64,000 nucleotides of DNA from Haberlea rhodopensis (GCA_907163345.1 CAJQUN010000052.1:1550001-1614000); one strand, 5' to 3'. Numbered from the stretch's first letter, positions 49,381 through 61,980 are shown. Translations and numbers: made by a program. The notes: generated by a model not told the origin, from the letters alone.

Positions 49381-49691
49381 CCTTGAGTATAACAACGGCT
49401 AGTAGGAGCCTTGGGGGCCTCCTACACTATAAATATGGATGCTTTGGAGCATTTTGAAGACAAGAAACAAGACTATAAACTACAAGAAAACTTTGCTCTA
49501 TTCAAATTATTCTAGCATTGCAAACTTCATACATTTGTGTTGTATTGGAGTTTGTAATTCATTTCTTGTGTGCGACTTTTGATTCTTCGTGTTGATACAC
49601 CGTGAAGGTGTTATTTGAGTTATTGTAAGGTCCTCCAACACCGACGCAAGTTGGAAATTGTGTAAGACATCAACAAGTGAAGTTGGTGCAA

Positions 49692-49890
49692 GTGTGTGGC
49701 TATCCTTGGAGCCCTTAAGGCCAAGAAGACTCGTGAAGAGTGTGGGTAACTCGGGAAGAGTTGTGTGTGGCTATCCTTGGAGCCCTTAAGGCCAAGAAGA
49801 CTCGTGAAGAGTGTGGTGCTCGTGAAGAGTTGTTTTACTCGGGAAGAGTGTGTAGTGGCTAACTTGGAGCCCTTAAGGCCAAGATCATTT
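49692..49890. repeat. Tandem repeat in the LTR leader, about 70-85-bp unit
   Basis: Three units begin at about 49692, 49763 and 49849 and carry GGAGCCCTTAAGGCCAAGA. The first two also share GACTCGTGAAGAGTGTGG. Confidence 0.85.
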
Positions 49891-50727
49891 TCGTTCTAGT
49901 GGAACCTCGGTTAAACGTTTTCTAACCGGGAAGAGGAGACGTAGGTGATTCATCGCCGAACTTCTATAACAAATTCTCGTGTTCTTTATCTTTATTTAAA
50001 TTACGCATTTATTTACTTCTTCATTTTATTTATTTATCGATTGACTTGAAGTCTTCCGCAGCGCAAACTCGACATTTTTGCAAATTCATTTAAAACGCTA
50101 AAGTAGACAAGGAACCTCATTCACCCCCCCTCTTCGGTTCCAACATGGAAGCTTATCAAGAGGAATGTGGTTAATACCCTATAATCAAAATCTCATAGTG
50201 GATACCCAACCTTGTTGACTGGAGATCCCAATATTTACGTTTAAAGGGGATTATGAGATTGTATAAACACCTTGGAGATTAATCTACAACCCATTTTTAT
50301 GATAAGGAGTGTAGCCTGCAAAAAAAGGGTACGGGTATAGGCAAAGGCATTTAATGATTCCTAAGACATATAAGAATATGCTGGAGTATAGCGGGATACT
50401 CTTCTAGGAGATTACTTACGTGAGTGCGAAGTGTGGCCGCTTCAAAGATGGAAAGCACTTATGAAACCAAGCGTGGTCCATGGCCAAAACGAATACAACC
50501 GTAAGAAACTAATACGAATGTTAGAATTGTTATGGTGTGAGTTCAATTGTCTAGGTTTACACCAACGACTAAATAATTCAAGACTATAAGTTCACTATTA
50601 AGTCAAGTAAATCCGTTTGAATACTACTACGAAAGATTCAAAGCTACAAGCCATCTCTCCAGATGCCATAATAATTCGTTAAAAGTACTCAATTGCAACA
50701 TTCATTAATTTAATTCATGTGGTGGAT

Positions 50728-51235
50728 TGTTGAAAATTTTGAATTAAAATAAGAAAAAACAAATTTTTTTTATAAGTGCCGCGATCGATCGTGAGTGGCA
50801 GAATGCTTCATTTTGTTGGAAACAGGGGCGCGATCGATCGCGCACCAAGCCGCGATTGATCGTGCCTTGCGTCTGTTTGACAGAATGATGTGTCCATTCG
50901 TGTCCGAGTGCGGTTTTCGCGATGTGGTGCCGCCAAATGGTATCTTTTTGGACATATATCTTGATATACTATAAATATATCATCCCTCACTTGATTTAGA
51001 ATGAGAATTTCTAAATTAACTTCAACTTTGAAGGTCAAAATCTGAGCATTTTGTGCCCTGTTCTTTTTGAGCGCTTTTAAACATTTGTGCTTTAAAAGAT
51101 TTGTGATTTGATGTGCTCCTATCACAAATCATAGTCGTTGTATCTTGGAAGACAAATTATCAATTGAACCGTTAGCACCGTAGCGGAGCAACATTGTCTT
51201 AAGAACGGGTATTTCAAATCTCGCATCGTACGACA
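50728..51235 (+). mobile_element. 3' LTR of the GATC-palindrome copia family
   Basis: It starts TGTTGAAAATTTTG and ends near CGTACGACA. GCGCGATCGATCGCGC-type palindromes lie at about 50780, 50828 and 50851. It is the inverted homologue of the solo LTR at 42912-43404. A TATA-like ACTATAAATATATC lies at 50970. Confidence 0.7.
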
Positions 51236-51281
51236 ACATTGTCTTAAGAACGGGTATTTCAAATCTCGCATCGTACGGCGT
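51190..51281. repeat. 46-bp tandem duplication at the LTR end
   Basis: CAACATTGTCTTAAGAACGG followed by GTATTTCAAATCTCGCATCG occurs twice in direct succession, almost without change. The second copy is outside the expected LTR border. Confidence 0.9.
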
Positions 51282-51419
51282 TAAATGTGATAAAAATATA
51301 AATAAAAATTTAAACTTATTTCAATTAATAAATTGTGATTAATATTACCGATATATAGGTATTAATATTTATTTAGTACATATAAACAGTGGACATATCA
51401 TTTTCTCTCACTAAAACAT

Positions 51420-54160
51420 TTGTCATTGTCTCTCTAAGACTCTAACCAATGTCAAACCTAAAACCTCTGGGGTTCTCTTTCATTTCGCAATTCGCACACG
51501 AATTCCTCTTACCCACTTTCGAATCACTTCCAGAGTCTCCTGTCTTTTTTCTATCGATTAGGATTTTATAGAAGTGAGCCGTGAAGGAAATTTCCTGGGT
51601 CGTTCAGTGAGATTTTGAGATTCAGCTGAAAAGGTTTGTTTTCTGGTGTCTTTTTACTTATTGATGATTCGCGTTTTCTTCCATGATGAGTTTGTTTTAG
51701 TAGTTTGACAGAGCCGTTCTGCACTTCCTCCTCCTTAAACCCTCTCTTAAACCCAAACCATAGTTTCACTCCAAAATTCTCAAACTTCTACTGAGCTGCT
51801 GGATAAGAGTAATTCAATGTCCTTTTTTAGTTAAATTTCCATTTTTTTAATTATGGTGCAAGATCTGCTTTTACTTTCTTGTATCTGTTCTACATATAAA
51901 ACATTTTCAGGGGGAAGAGAATATTCAATTTCGAATCATGCAAATATGTACCATGAGTGTGCTTTTCTTATCTTCGATTTGGATTATCTGTGAAAGGTTT
52001 GGTTTGTGTTCATTTTGGTTTTCTGGTGAATTAATATGGGGAATGATATGGAGTAGGATTAGGAAGGGAGCTTATAGTGACGCAACAAGTTAATAATTTG
52101 GAGGGCCTTAGATTTTATATCATTGATAAAAGCACAGAATTTGAATTTTATTTTCATTTGATATGAATCTATGGAATTTGACTTCTTTTGTTTCAGAAGG
52201 GATTGGTATTGCCCAAGTTTTCAAATAGAAAAAATAGGAAATATTGTAGTTTGGTGTATTTAATGTGCCAAAGTTCAAAGTCCCGTAGCAGCACATTAGC
52301 ACTCAAAGAACTCTTCCTGCGAGTGCATTAGAAATAGTTATATAGATTTGACTGAAAGGGACACCACTTTAAGATTTTTTGTCATGATTATTGTTTCATA
52401 CATAACACCAAGAATCGTTGGTCATATGTTTTGTTTTTGTTGTACCATTTTCTTTGGGGTGGGGGTGGGGGGGAATGGGGAATTAGTAAATGATTGTGAT
52501 TTTGTGAAATATTGTTTCACACATAACACCCAGAATCCTTGGTCATATGTTTTGTTTCAGATTCCCTTGTTGACAGACAATAGTTGCTAGTTTAGATTTT
52601 AGAGATTTAGAAGTCCTGGGTTTTGGGTCCTCCCCCCATCAACAACCCGACCCCAACTATGTACATAAAAAAAAATTGTTTGGGTGATATCAAATATCTC
52701 GCACTGTTATCCATCTTTCGCCGCAATTTTCTCACATATGAACACTCAGAAGGCTTCCGATCACTTGGCCCCAACTGGAAAAATGTTCCTTTTTCTGGCC
52801 TTAATGCTTTCTTTTGTTGTGAGAATTTGTTTTTTGTTCATTCAAATGATTATCATACTGTTTGGAAGAACGGTCATAGCATTATTTTATTTTGAACTAT
52901 TAGGCTTAAGTGAGTTTAAGATCTCATGTAGCATTCGTGGTTTGAAAGTACTTATGAACTTTGTTCCTTCCTCTCATTTTCAAACAATGAATCTATGAAA
53001 TCTCTCGGAGAACAAGATCATGTTGTTAGAATGTGAGACTTTAGTAATATGATGTCATTATAAACCAGTGGAACAAGACTAACTGGTACTCTAAGTCAAA
53101 CTCAGCTTGAGAAAAAATTTCAGTGAAAAGACAAATGCTACTTCTATTCTTTCTATGCAATTGTAGTTGTTTTGGACTGTCCTCCATTGTCAGCATTATT
53201 ATTTACTTATACTCAATGTCAAAGTGACAAGTACAACTTATAAGAGATTACTCTTGGATATGTTTGTGCATATAAGGTAGAAGAGGTGATGTGCATTAAT
53301 GGTAAGAAAAAAAGGATCTGAAAAAAGAGATTTATGGAAGATTGTGGGACACTGGAAAATAGGTTCGATGATTGTATCTAAGACTCACTAAATTGGGCTT
53401 TGAAACTGATAAAATATAATTGCATATGCTACAGGTGTCAAACTGGTTATTTTTTAATTCTACTATTTTGTTTACAATGAATACTTATTTTTATTAGTTT
53501 TTTTTATTATCTTTTTTGCAGCATCTGTTTGGAGAATTGAGCTAGTCTCAGCTACTTGGTTTCATGTTGATGCCCATTTGAGTAAGATTTTTTGCTCTCT
53601 TGATTCTATGTTGTTTACTCTCATATTACGATGTTAAAAATTATAAGATATCCTTGTTGATTTAATGTACAATTTCTCTTGAGATAGGAAATCATCATTG
53701 TCATTCATTATATTCATTGTAAATATATAATTCTGTGCTCAATTGTTCTTTATTGTAGCACTCGTTTCAGTTTTTAGGATGGTGTATTTTTTCATTGTTT
53801 TAAAGGTTAATGATAACATGATTCTACACGAGCTAGAAACCTTTGTATGCTTAAATTTTATGGGCTACGCTATTTATCAGACTCCATGTCCATCCTCAAC
53901 AAGGTTAGCCTATAAAAATGGCATTTATTTTTTCCTCACACTTATTAAGAACAAATATTTCAATTTTTATCATGTTTTAACTTAATGAGGATAGCATATG
54001 TCTTCAATGGTTGCACAGGCATGTTGTCTGTTCAATGGTCATGAAACTTCAAATATATCATGTTCATATAAATTAAGTAAATACAAAAGTTGTACTTGGT
54101 AGCTTAACCAAATACTTTTATGCTTCTCTATCATAGAAACTCTGAATACCACAATCAGTA
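51420..54160 (+). other. 5' untranslated exons and introns of the YqaJ-type nuclease gene
   Basis: No coding frame is convincing. A likely first non-coding exon ends at about 51632 (GCTGAAAAG|GTTTGT). Another lies at about 53521-53580 (TTGCAG|CATCTG to TTTGA|GTAAG). The exon holding the CDS starts near 54137 (ATCATAG|AAACTC). These are splice-signal readings, not proof. Confidence 0.5.
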
Positions 54161-55204
54161 ATGCTGAACTCTCCTCATTATAGTAACTGTAGTATTGGTT
54201 CTGACCATATTGTTAGTTGTATTTTTATAGCTACACGTGGTTTATGGTCCTTTCAACATGAATCTTGTGCAGTGAAGAAGTTGCTTATTTCTATTTCTCA
54301 CGGTGGATATTTTTTATGTAACAAGCACTTCAAGAGCTTAAAGAAGGCTGTAGTTTCTCCATTCTACTGCAGCACCAGAACGTACAGTGGCAATCAGATT
54401 GGTCGCTCTCCTGGAATCTTATCTCATGACAGTCACCCTATCCTTCAGGACAGTGGGCTTCAGCACTGGTTCAAGAATTGGCAACACTTGAGAAAACATA
54501 AACTAACAGCGAGTACTTTTGGCATGGCTGTTGGTTTCTGGCCTCGTGGACGAATCAAGTTGTGGCTAGAGAAGCTTGGGGTGATCGAACCATTTTCTGG
54601 TAACTTAGCTACATGTTGGAGCAATATTAAGGAAGAGGAAGCTCTCGAAAGATACAAGCTGATAACCGGAAATTCCATATCATATCCTGAATTCCAGGTC
54701 CATGGGAAAAAGAACCCTGAAGAAAATTGGCTTGCAGCTTCTCCTGATGGAGTTGTTGACAGCTTTATTTATGGCTTGCCTTCACTCGGGGTTCTTGAAA
54801 TCAAATGTCCTTTTTTTGGTGGTGATATGACCTGTGCCTACCCATGGAAGCGAGTGCCACTTTATTATATTCCCCAAGCTCAAGGTTTGATGGAAATACT
54901 GGACAGAGATTGGATGGACATGTATGTTTGGACAGTTCATGGCAGTAGTTTGTTTAGGTTACACCGCGATGTGGAATATTGGGAAGTCCTGAAAATGGCA
55001 TTATCTGATTTCTGGTGGAAGCATGTCCAGCCTGCCAAAGAGATATGTAATACATCGGTAATCACTAATCCTCTTGTGGAATTAAAATCATTCAGGCCAG
55101 CTCCCAAGCATGAATTATGCAGTTACATTGTGCATCAAAGCAAGATTGTCGTTGACAACTCAAACCTGCTGATGCGTGAAATTCATGGCAAGTTACAATA
55201 CTGA
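54161..55204 (+). CDS. YqaJ/lambda-exonuclease-like nuclease, restriction endonuclease-like fold
   Basis: This single 347-residue frame has a PD-(D/E)xK-type nuclease domain in the last two thirds. Visible: HKLTASTFGMAVG (about 113-125), KEEEALERYKLITG (157-170), LAASPDGVV with the metal-binding D196, VLEIKCPF with E213 and K215, and a helix with YIPQAQGLMEI (236-246). These match the YqaJ family core; in phages such enzymes digest DNA ends during recombination. Plants carry short nuclear genes with this domain, and their role is unsettled. The first 85 residues are poorly conserved and basic, possibly an organelle transit peptide (inference). All key residues are present, so it should be active. 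The CDS is in one exon but non-coding exons appear to precede it. Confidence 0.88.
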   Translation: MLNSPHYSNCSIGSDHIVSCIFIATRGLWSFQHESCAVKKLLISISHGGYFLCNKHFKSLKKAVVSPFYCSTRTYSGNQIGRSPGILSHDSHPILQDSGLQHWFKNWQHLRKHKLTASTFGMAVGFWPRGRIKLWLEKLGVIEPFSGNLATCWSNIKEEEALERYKLITGNSISYPEFQVHGKKNPEENWLAASPDGVVDSFIYGLPSLGVLEIKCPFFGGDMTCAYPWKRVPLYYIPQAQGLMEILDRDWMDMYVWTVHGSSLFRLHRDVEYWEVLKMALSDFWWKHVQPAKEICNTSVITNPLVELKSFRPAPKHELCSYIVHQSKIVVDNSNLLMREIHGKLQY

Positions 55205-56340
55205 TGCTGGAAACTGATGAGACAGAAATCTGATCTGGTGGAAGTTGTAACTTCTTTTACCACAAAAAAGTATGCTGAAACTCAGTGCTGAATGCAGGAT
55301 GCATATCTAGATGGGAGACCTTCAACAAGTTGATTATCCTGTTGATAAGAAAGCCTAGATTATGTCTGCCCTGGTAATGATCACTTGTGCTGAAACCAAA
55401 TGGAAAACCAGAAACTATAAGGTAAGCTTCTCTCCCCTTGGATTCTTTCAGAATATATTGGTTCACATTTTGCATCTTCACAAGATTAATTAAGAATTGA
55501 TCTGGTGGTATATTACTTTTAGATGATAGCAGTAGATTACTGTATATGAGTCTCATAACGAAGAAAAACAATGTTGAGTTGGAAGAAATGGAGCAGGACG
55601 TGGCGTTTTGAGACATCCAGCAAATCTCCTCAGATATCTAAACTGGGTAAAAGCAAAATCCTTCATGCCATTGTAGTTCCATGTATACATGTGAGCAGCA
55701 TGATCATTCCATGATCATGTACACATGTAGACGAAAAACATTTGATGAGGCATGATTCTAGTTGAATTTTCTATTTCCATACTCATACATGTAATTATCA
55801 ATCGTTTCCCAGATAATGAACATGAACAAATAATATTTATCAAATTCTTTGTTTTAGAGAACTCTTATAAGTAAAAACAGTGCATATCTATTATTTTGAA
55901 CTCAACACGTAATGAGAATTGCAAATTCTAACAATAAATTTTATAAATTTATATCCCTACTCAAAATAAAGGATACACAAAATCATCGTCTTAAAAAGCT
56001 ACGTCAGGGAAATTTGGAAGAAAAAAAATAAAACAAAACAAAAAAAAAAGAAAGAAATTTCACAAGAAAAAGACGATTGATCTTCAAGCTGTGAACCCTT
56101 TTGGGTTCTCTTCCAGAACTACCAGAAAACAAGCAATGACCACAGATTTCCAAAGTGGTGATCATAAAGATCCGATATTTTGAACAATATAATTTATATT
56201 TTTATATATTCTTTTTCTAAAAAAACCATCTGAGTTGCTTGTCTTAGATGGATTTTTTTAAAAAAAAAAAACGCGTCTAAGCTGGATTTAAAATGAGTGG
56301 TGACCGATAAAAAAAAGTAGTGGCAAAGCCAATATGGTAA
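55205..56340. other. 3' regions of the nuclease gene and of the convergent MYB gene
   Basis: The nuclease and MYB genes converge here. No coding frame is supported. A possible intron donor (CTATAAG|GTAAGC) at about 55420 suggests a spliced 3' UTR. The end of each UTR is not determined. Confidence 0.45.
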
Positions 56341-57501
56341 TTAGCTCAACTTATGATACTTATAATCATCCAAGTTCCACAGGCCACCATCCCATATTGT
56401 TATATCTTCATTTGAGGCCTCCGGCATGGTACCATAGCCATTGATCATTGAATGATGGAATCCTTGCTCTTCCAGTACTCCTCCACTTGGATATGATATC
56501 TCTTGCATGGATTGAGCCAAAAACGGCAATTTATCGTAATTTTCATTAAACAAAAATGACATAATCGTCTTCATGTTCAGTTGATCTTGTTGATGTTGCT
56601 GCTGCTGCTGTTGAAACTGTTGCCTCCGGAGCATGTGGACAGTTGATTTTTCGGGAGTTTTTGAGAAGGGTTTTCCTTTTTTCTTGAAATGTGTCCTCCA
56701 ATAATTTTTTATTTCGTTGTCTGTTCTTCCTGGCAAGCTTCTAGCAATTGTTGACCACCTATGTTAACATATTCAATTAACTGATTAAAGAATGATCAAC
56801 TTCTGATACAAATATATTTAAACCGATGAAGACATAATTGATCAACATGTCCTCTCCCCAACTGATGAGTTTCATTTTATAGAACTCAACACTGAGATTA
56901 AAATGAAAAGTTCATGTAAATCACCCTTAAATTCTTTGTATATACACAAATGAGTACCTGTTACCCCATCTTGTATGTAACTCAAGTATTATACTCTCCT
57001 CGTGTGGGGTAATTTGTCCCCTCTTGAGGTCTGGCCTCAAATAATTTACCCATCTTAATCTACAGCTTTTCCCATTTCTCTTCAATCCTGTCCAAACAAA
57101 TTACCACAACAGAATCAAATTAGTGATTGAAAAACATGACAAAAATCACCTTATAAATGAAATAACTCTGTAATTCTTGAACCATCAACCTACCTATATT
57201 CTTCCTTTAGCGTTCAAACCGAAAAACTATATTGATTTTCCGCTATCTTTTTTTTTTTCATGACACATACATTGATCAGTCGCGAGTCGCGACCATATCC
57301 CCATAGAGCTAGTTTATATATGCACACGAATATTTTATATCATTTAAAACAGAAAAACAAGAACTGGTGTATACCTACAAGCCTAGCCACATTGTTCCAT
57401 CTCCCTTCACCATACAACTTCACATACTCAAGGAGTAATCTATCTTCTTCTGCAGTCCAAGGCCCTTTCTTCCACCCTTCTCCAAGCACTTCCCATCCCA
57501 T
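56341..57501 (-). CDS. R2R3-MYB transcription factor
   Basis: Exons 57375-57501, 56958-57087 (130 bp) and 56341-56758 give 224 residues; the three-exon plan is standard for plant R2R3-MYBs. R2 spans about residues 13-60 (GPWTAEED with W15, W35, W55). R3 spans about 64-112 (I68, W87, W106; [20 protein letters not shown]). The DNA-binding domain sits at the very N-terminus after [13 protein letters not shown] glutamine-rich stretch ([14 protein letters not shown]) follows at about 135-148, and the C-terminus ([14 protein letters not shown]) looks like an acidic activation segment. By sequence it resembles the MYB27/MYB48/MYB59 group ([20 protein letters not shown]), which is an inference. It would bind MYB-core sites in promoters. 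No break is visible. Confidence 0.92.
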
Positions 57502-57641
57502 ATTTTGTGCCATAAAATATCACTCCAAAATATGATGATTATTAAATTTGAAAGATAAGTTTGTTTTCTAATCTGTAGTTAAGGCTTATTTAGTTTGTCC
57601 ACAAAATTCCGAGACATGATGAGATGCTTGTCTTTGTTGCA

Positions 57642-57649
57642 TATTTATA
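57642..57649 (-). promoter_or_regulatory. TATA box of the MYB gene
   Basis: TATAAATA on the minus strand, about 140 bp upstream of the MYB start codon. A transcript start near 57610 and a 5' UTR of about 110 nt would follow. Confidence 0.55.
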
Positions 57650-57726
57650 TTGCAAACTTGGGCATCATGCACTTAGTTGATGTCGTTATCATGTAATCAA
57701 TATCTTCTAGTAGTAATATATTATAA

Positions 57727-58180
57727 CTAGTTTTTTTGGGCACCGCACAATGTGCGGTGCCAGGTACCAGCATGTTGGTCAATTTTTTCCTGATTTGATC
57801 GAAAATATAACAATTCAAATGACCGATTTTAACAAATTTTTTTTAAAAAACGACTATGCTATAATAATTGAATGGGGAAAAAATAACCAAATGACAACTC
57901 TTTTTTTTTTTTAAAAATAATGTTCATCTTATTATATAAACTGAAAAAATAACATTTGAAGTTGCGTACATAAATCGATTAAGATATATTTTTGCATAAT
58001 CGGTTCAGGCCAAACACAAACATCAACAATATTTAAAAACAAAAAAAAATTATTAAAAAAAAAAATTGAAAAACGAAAGTTACAAAAAAAAATTGAATAG
58101 TATTTTACTATTCATTACTATTCATTACAATAGTACTATTCATAAATGTTTGACACTTATTATATAGTAGTAATAATTTA
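57727..58180 (-). mobile_element. Helitron-like element upstream of the MYB promoter (candidate)
   Basis: On the minus strand an 11-bp perfect hairpin (GGCACCGCACA / TGTGCGGTGCC, 57739-57761) is followed after 8 nt by CTAG and then T. That is the classic Helitron 3' end: subterminal hairpin, CTRR, host T. The 5' end is less clear; ATTACTACTATATAATAAG near 58160-58178 resembles Helitron 5' termini but lacks an obvious TC. About 450 bp, non-coding. Confidence 0.6.
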
Positions 58181-61100
58181 TAAGCTAAATCTGCTAATAG
58201 TTCTATCAATTTAACACCAATACATAGATATGGTACTACCTGTCCAATTTTAGTAAAGTGGCCTTTGTTATACCTGCATTCAGGCATAACGACTAAATTA
58301 GAATGTGATTAAGAGACCTCGGAAAGGACTGAGATATGCTCAATGGATCTCATGATCCCTTCTACAAATATACTAATTATTATATAATTGAGATAAATAA
58401 AAAATACGAAGGTTTGGTCTAAAAAGACCGAGGTCTGAGCTAAGAAACACCGAGGTCCCTATTTGTATTAACTTAGGGAAGAATGAAAATATGATTGTTC
58501 GTAGAAAAGGCATGACAAGTATGGTGTCCGAAATACATTAGTAAATGGTCAAGTATGGTGTCCAAAATACAATAGACACATCATGAGGTGTCTCACGATG
58601 CATGACTAATGACTTATAAACCCTCAACTATACTATTTTTAGAAATGATAATCAAAAGTCGTGTTAGACGTACAAGATGAGGTGTTGAGATATGAATAAC
58701 CGGAAATATGTGGCTTAAACCATCATTACACGAAATAACGTATCAATCTGATTATTAATGAAAATGACTACAAGAAAAAATGTCTGATTTGATGTGTGGC
58801 AGTGGAAGCGGTCGAATAAAATGTAGAACGAGGTCCTATCGACTAACTTTCCTGAGCTATGTTCTAATCCCGACATTACAAATTCGGAAAGTTCTAATTA
58901 CGGAAAAAGATAATGATTACATTTTGGCAGAATGAATAGTATGATGGTATAATCTTTACAGAATAACCCGACGTTTGTATGCCCAAGCTACCAAAAATCA
59001 GTATAATATCCGATGATGATCATTATTATTCCTGCATAAAAATACTATTTCAATCGTTCTAACTTTATCACTGAAGGGGTTTCATCGGAAAAACCTTTCT
59101 GGCCCCATCTTACCTTCTTTTCGTGAGCGCTTGAATTTAAAGAAAAATTGTATGCAGTAAAACAATTGTTATCTAAAGTGGTGATCCTATCCTCGTCACA
59201 AATTTCAGATGACAACTTTCATTGCTTATTTTGTGCTTAATGGCAACACATATTGTAATACTATGATTTGTTAGTTAAGAAAAAAGGAACTATTGACTCC
59301 TGATTTTAATTAAAATTCTTAAAGCGAAGCTTGCCTGATGTGCATATCTTACATAATTATAGGAGACGTCTCACGGTTAATAATTTAAAGTTGTATACGA
59401 ATTGCTGAATATAATGTGAGAATGAGATTATCATTTTTTATTTTAAATTTCCAAATTTCACCTCCATGGATTAAAATGACCCATATATTAATACAACAAA
59501 AGAGGAATCCCAAAATTTTGTTTAGGATTAAATATAACGATTTTAAATTGTAAAACATGCATTAGTTTTTTAAATAAAAACTATCTAAAAACCAAGGCGA
59601 CCGGTGCTTGATCCGGTACAGTTGACCCTCTAAAACCTATCTGCTTACAAACCGGTACAACCGTCCGACCGGTTCCTTCAATTTTCTAAAAACTTTCTAC
59701 TTTTTTTAGTTTTGTTAAAAAAAATTCGAAATTTTTAGAACAAAAATTTATTATAATTGTTATTGAAATAATTATAAATAATATTTTATGTGTCTTATCA
59801 ACAAATCAGTATAATAATATAACACATGTCTTGTATATTATATATAAATATGTTTATTTTTCATAAATTATAAAGGATAAATTATAAAAGATGTGAATCA
59901 TTTCATATTTTTATAAATATTTTCTTATAATTTTGGACATTGTTTTTTTTTTTGGCATTGTATGTTGTTTTGAGATTTTGTTATATTCCTTTTACGTTAG
60001 ACATTTGGTTTAATGTGATTGCTTGAAGTTGGATATGTTATATCAGTGTAACGATACTTATTCTATTATTTTACTATAAACAACTTGATATCACATGATA
60101 TATATATTTAATTCATGCTGTCGTTATTACCGGTTGAACCAGTGATTCAACCGGTTGAACCTGTAACCAGAAGGATATCTGTTTTATGTCCGATTCGATT
60201 TTGAAAACATTTGGTTGAGACAAAAAAATAAATAAAAAATTCAAAATTCGTTTTAAAATTTATTCAACGAATTAATCACTCAACCTACACAAGTCTTCTA
60301 AAAAAAATACTTAGGTGCATCCGATGTATTAAAACATCAACACACATACTTGTATATTTATATGTTGATATGTAAAATGGTGTTTGATATATCGGGTGTG
60401 CTGTAGCATTTTCCGTCCTCGAGTACATCTCTGAAAGTAGAAACACGTTCTTGATTTACCAAGGCCACGTATAACCTAAGATTTAAAGAATCTAGACACT
60501 AGGGAGAATTAATTCCTTAAAAAATGAAGTGAGTGGCAATTTTTAAGCATGAAAATGGCTACATGTCCAATGGGTCAATAACAGGTGTTGGATTTGTTTA
60601 TTTCTTAAGGAGATATGTTCAAGTTAATTATAGTTTATTGATCATAATTCTGCCTTTAAATATTATAATTAGAATATAAACATAAACTTAATACCTCATT
60701 AGGCGACATGTGTAACACTATTGTGGCTTAGAAGAAAGTAGTAATTAATTAATAATCATAAATCACAGCTAATATATCAATGTCATAATCACGAGTTTAA
60801 TATTTAATGATTTTCCCCTGCCACCCCTATCTATATGTATCCATATGATCTTATTTCACACTCCTTTTCGTTCTATCAAAAACTATAGTTGGTTATAATA
60901 AACACAAATTTAATGTTTTAAACCGTACAACAGTTCAATCGTCATGTTTCGATTGCTCTCCAACTTTTGTATAAGTATATTTATTTTGATGTAAAATTAA
61001 TAGAATTTTAAAAAATTATCGGAACTAACATAAACCAAGTTCCCGTAAATAAAATATTCACGTCGAATATCGCCTTTAAGGTCGAGATCTATCAATTTCA

Positions 61101-61980
61101 GCTGCCCACATTATTAATTTGATAATGTGATTATGTGTGAGGATTAAATGCCTTATTGTCATGTATATATTTGGTGTAACAAATGAAACGTCATTACTAA
61201 AATATAAAATTTAAGTACATCATTAGACAACCAACTGTGTAATAAGATATCTTTTTATGTACGGACGCGGAAAGAAGAGTATCAGTAGTAGTCCGAAAGT
61301 GTGAGAAATTTTGCACAAAGAAGATATGGTTTTCAAGGAGGATTAAATGGTTTAAACCGGGGATGGATTTAGAATTTAGGTTGATGAGGGCTAAAAAATA
61401 CTAAAAATGAGGATTAGGAGGGCAAAATATAATTTATGGGGTAATTTGCGACGGGGGATAAATACAATTTTACGAGGTAATATAAAATTACTCTGGCTAA
61501 AAATTGAATGTAACAAGAAAGATTGACTTTGACTTGGAAAAGAAAGGAGAGTTCAACAAAGCTTAATTTAGGCACATAAGCAACCCATAGTGGACTCCAG
61601 CAGGTGCATAACGAGTCACGATCTAATTTTACCGTCCATTTTAAGTTTTAATCTGACCATCTTATTATGAAAATGACTAACTTTTCAGTGTATTTTATCT
61701 CTATATGTTCGAAAGTAGTATTTTTCAATTAATTAAATTTATATGATAAGAATACTATTGAAAAAATTAGATGTTTTGTCGAAATTAGTACAGTTTTGAA
61801 GCTATGAGATATGTGACTAATCCTAGTGACTCGGTTATGTTTTACTAATATGAATCATGTAGGATCAAACACTTGCCGGTTTACCAAAAACTATAACTTG
61901 TGGTAATGGTGCAACTCTAATCTTTAAACCAAATGAGAAGACAAATTAGGAGACATATCTTCCGTATTTCCCTCTAACGT
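58181..61980. other. Intergenic region with transposon remnants
   Basis: No gene. 58.3-59.2 kb has retroelement-like sequence (AAGACCGAGGTCTGAG, CACCGAGGTCC, then GAAGGGGTTTCATCGGAAAAA at about 59070), possibly an old gypsy LTR. 59590-60210 is bounded by CCGGT-rich sequence in opposite orientations. The rest is AT-rich. Confidence 0.4.
59590..60210. mobile_element. CCGGTT-flanked AT-rich insertion (candidate)
   Basis: The left end has GACCGGTGCTTGATCCGGTACA and CCGTCCGACCGGTT. The right end has ACCGGTTGAACCAGTGATTC and AACCGGTTGAACC. The middle is AT-rich and non-coding. The arrangement resembles the element at 46680-47230. Confidence 0.35.

Larger units (their letters stand above)
48930..50148 (+). 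mobile_element. Long LTR-like insertion (SIRE-like), about 1.2 kb
   Basis: It has TTTTGATGATCAACAAAACT near the start, a TATA box CACTATAAATATGG at 49425-49436, and the end TTCACCCCCCCTCTTCGGTTCC, features typical of long copia LTRs. It separates the two halves of the copia 3' region. Exact borders and target duplication could not be fixed. Confidence 0.55.
48604..50727 (+). mobile_element. Non-coding 3' region of a copia element, split by another LTR
   Basis: 48604-48930 and 50150-50727 look like two halves of the long untranslated segment that some plant copia elements have between pol and the 3' LTR. It ends with a polypurine-like ATGTGGTGGATT just before the LTR start at 50728. No pol frame is left. 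Confidence 0.55.

Noticed and set aside
55257..55616. Minus-strand ORF of 119 residues downstream of the nuclease gene
   Set aside because: No recognisable domain and overlaps the likely 3' UTR of the plus-strand gene.
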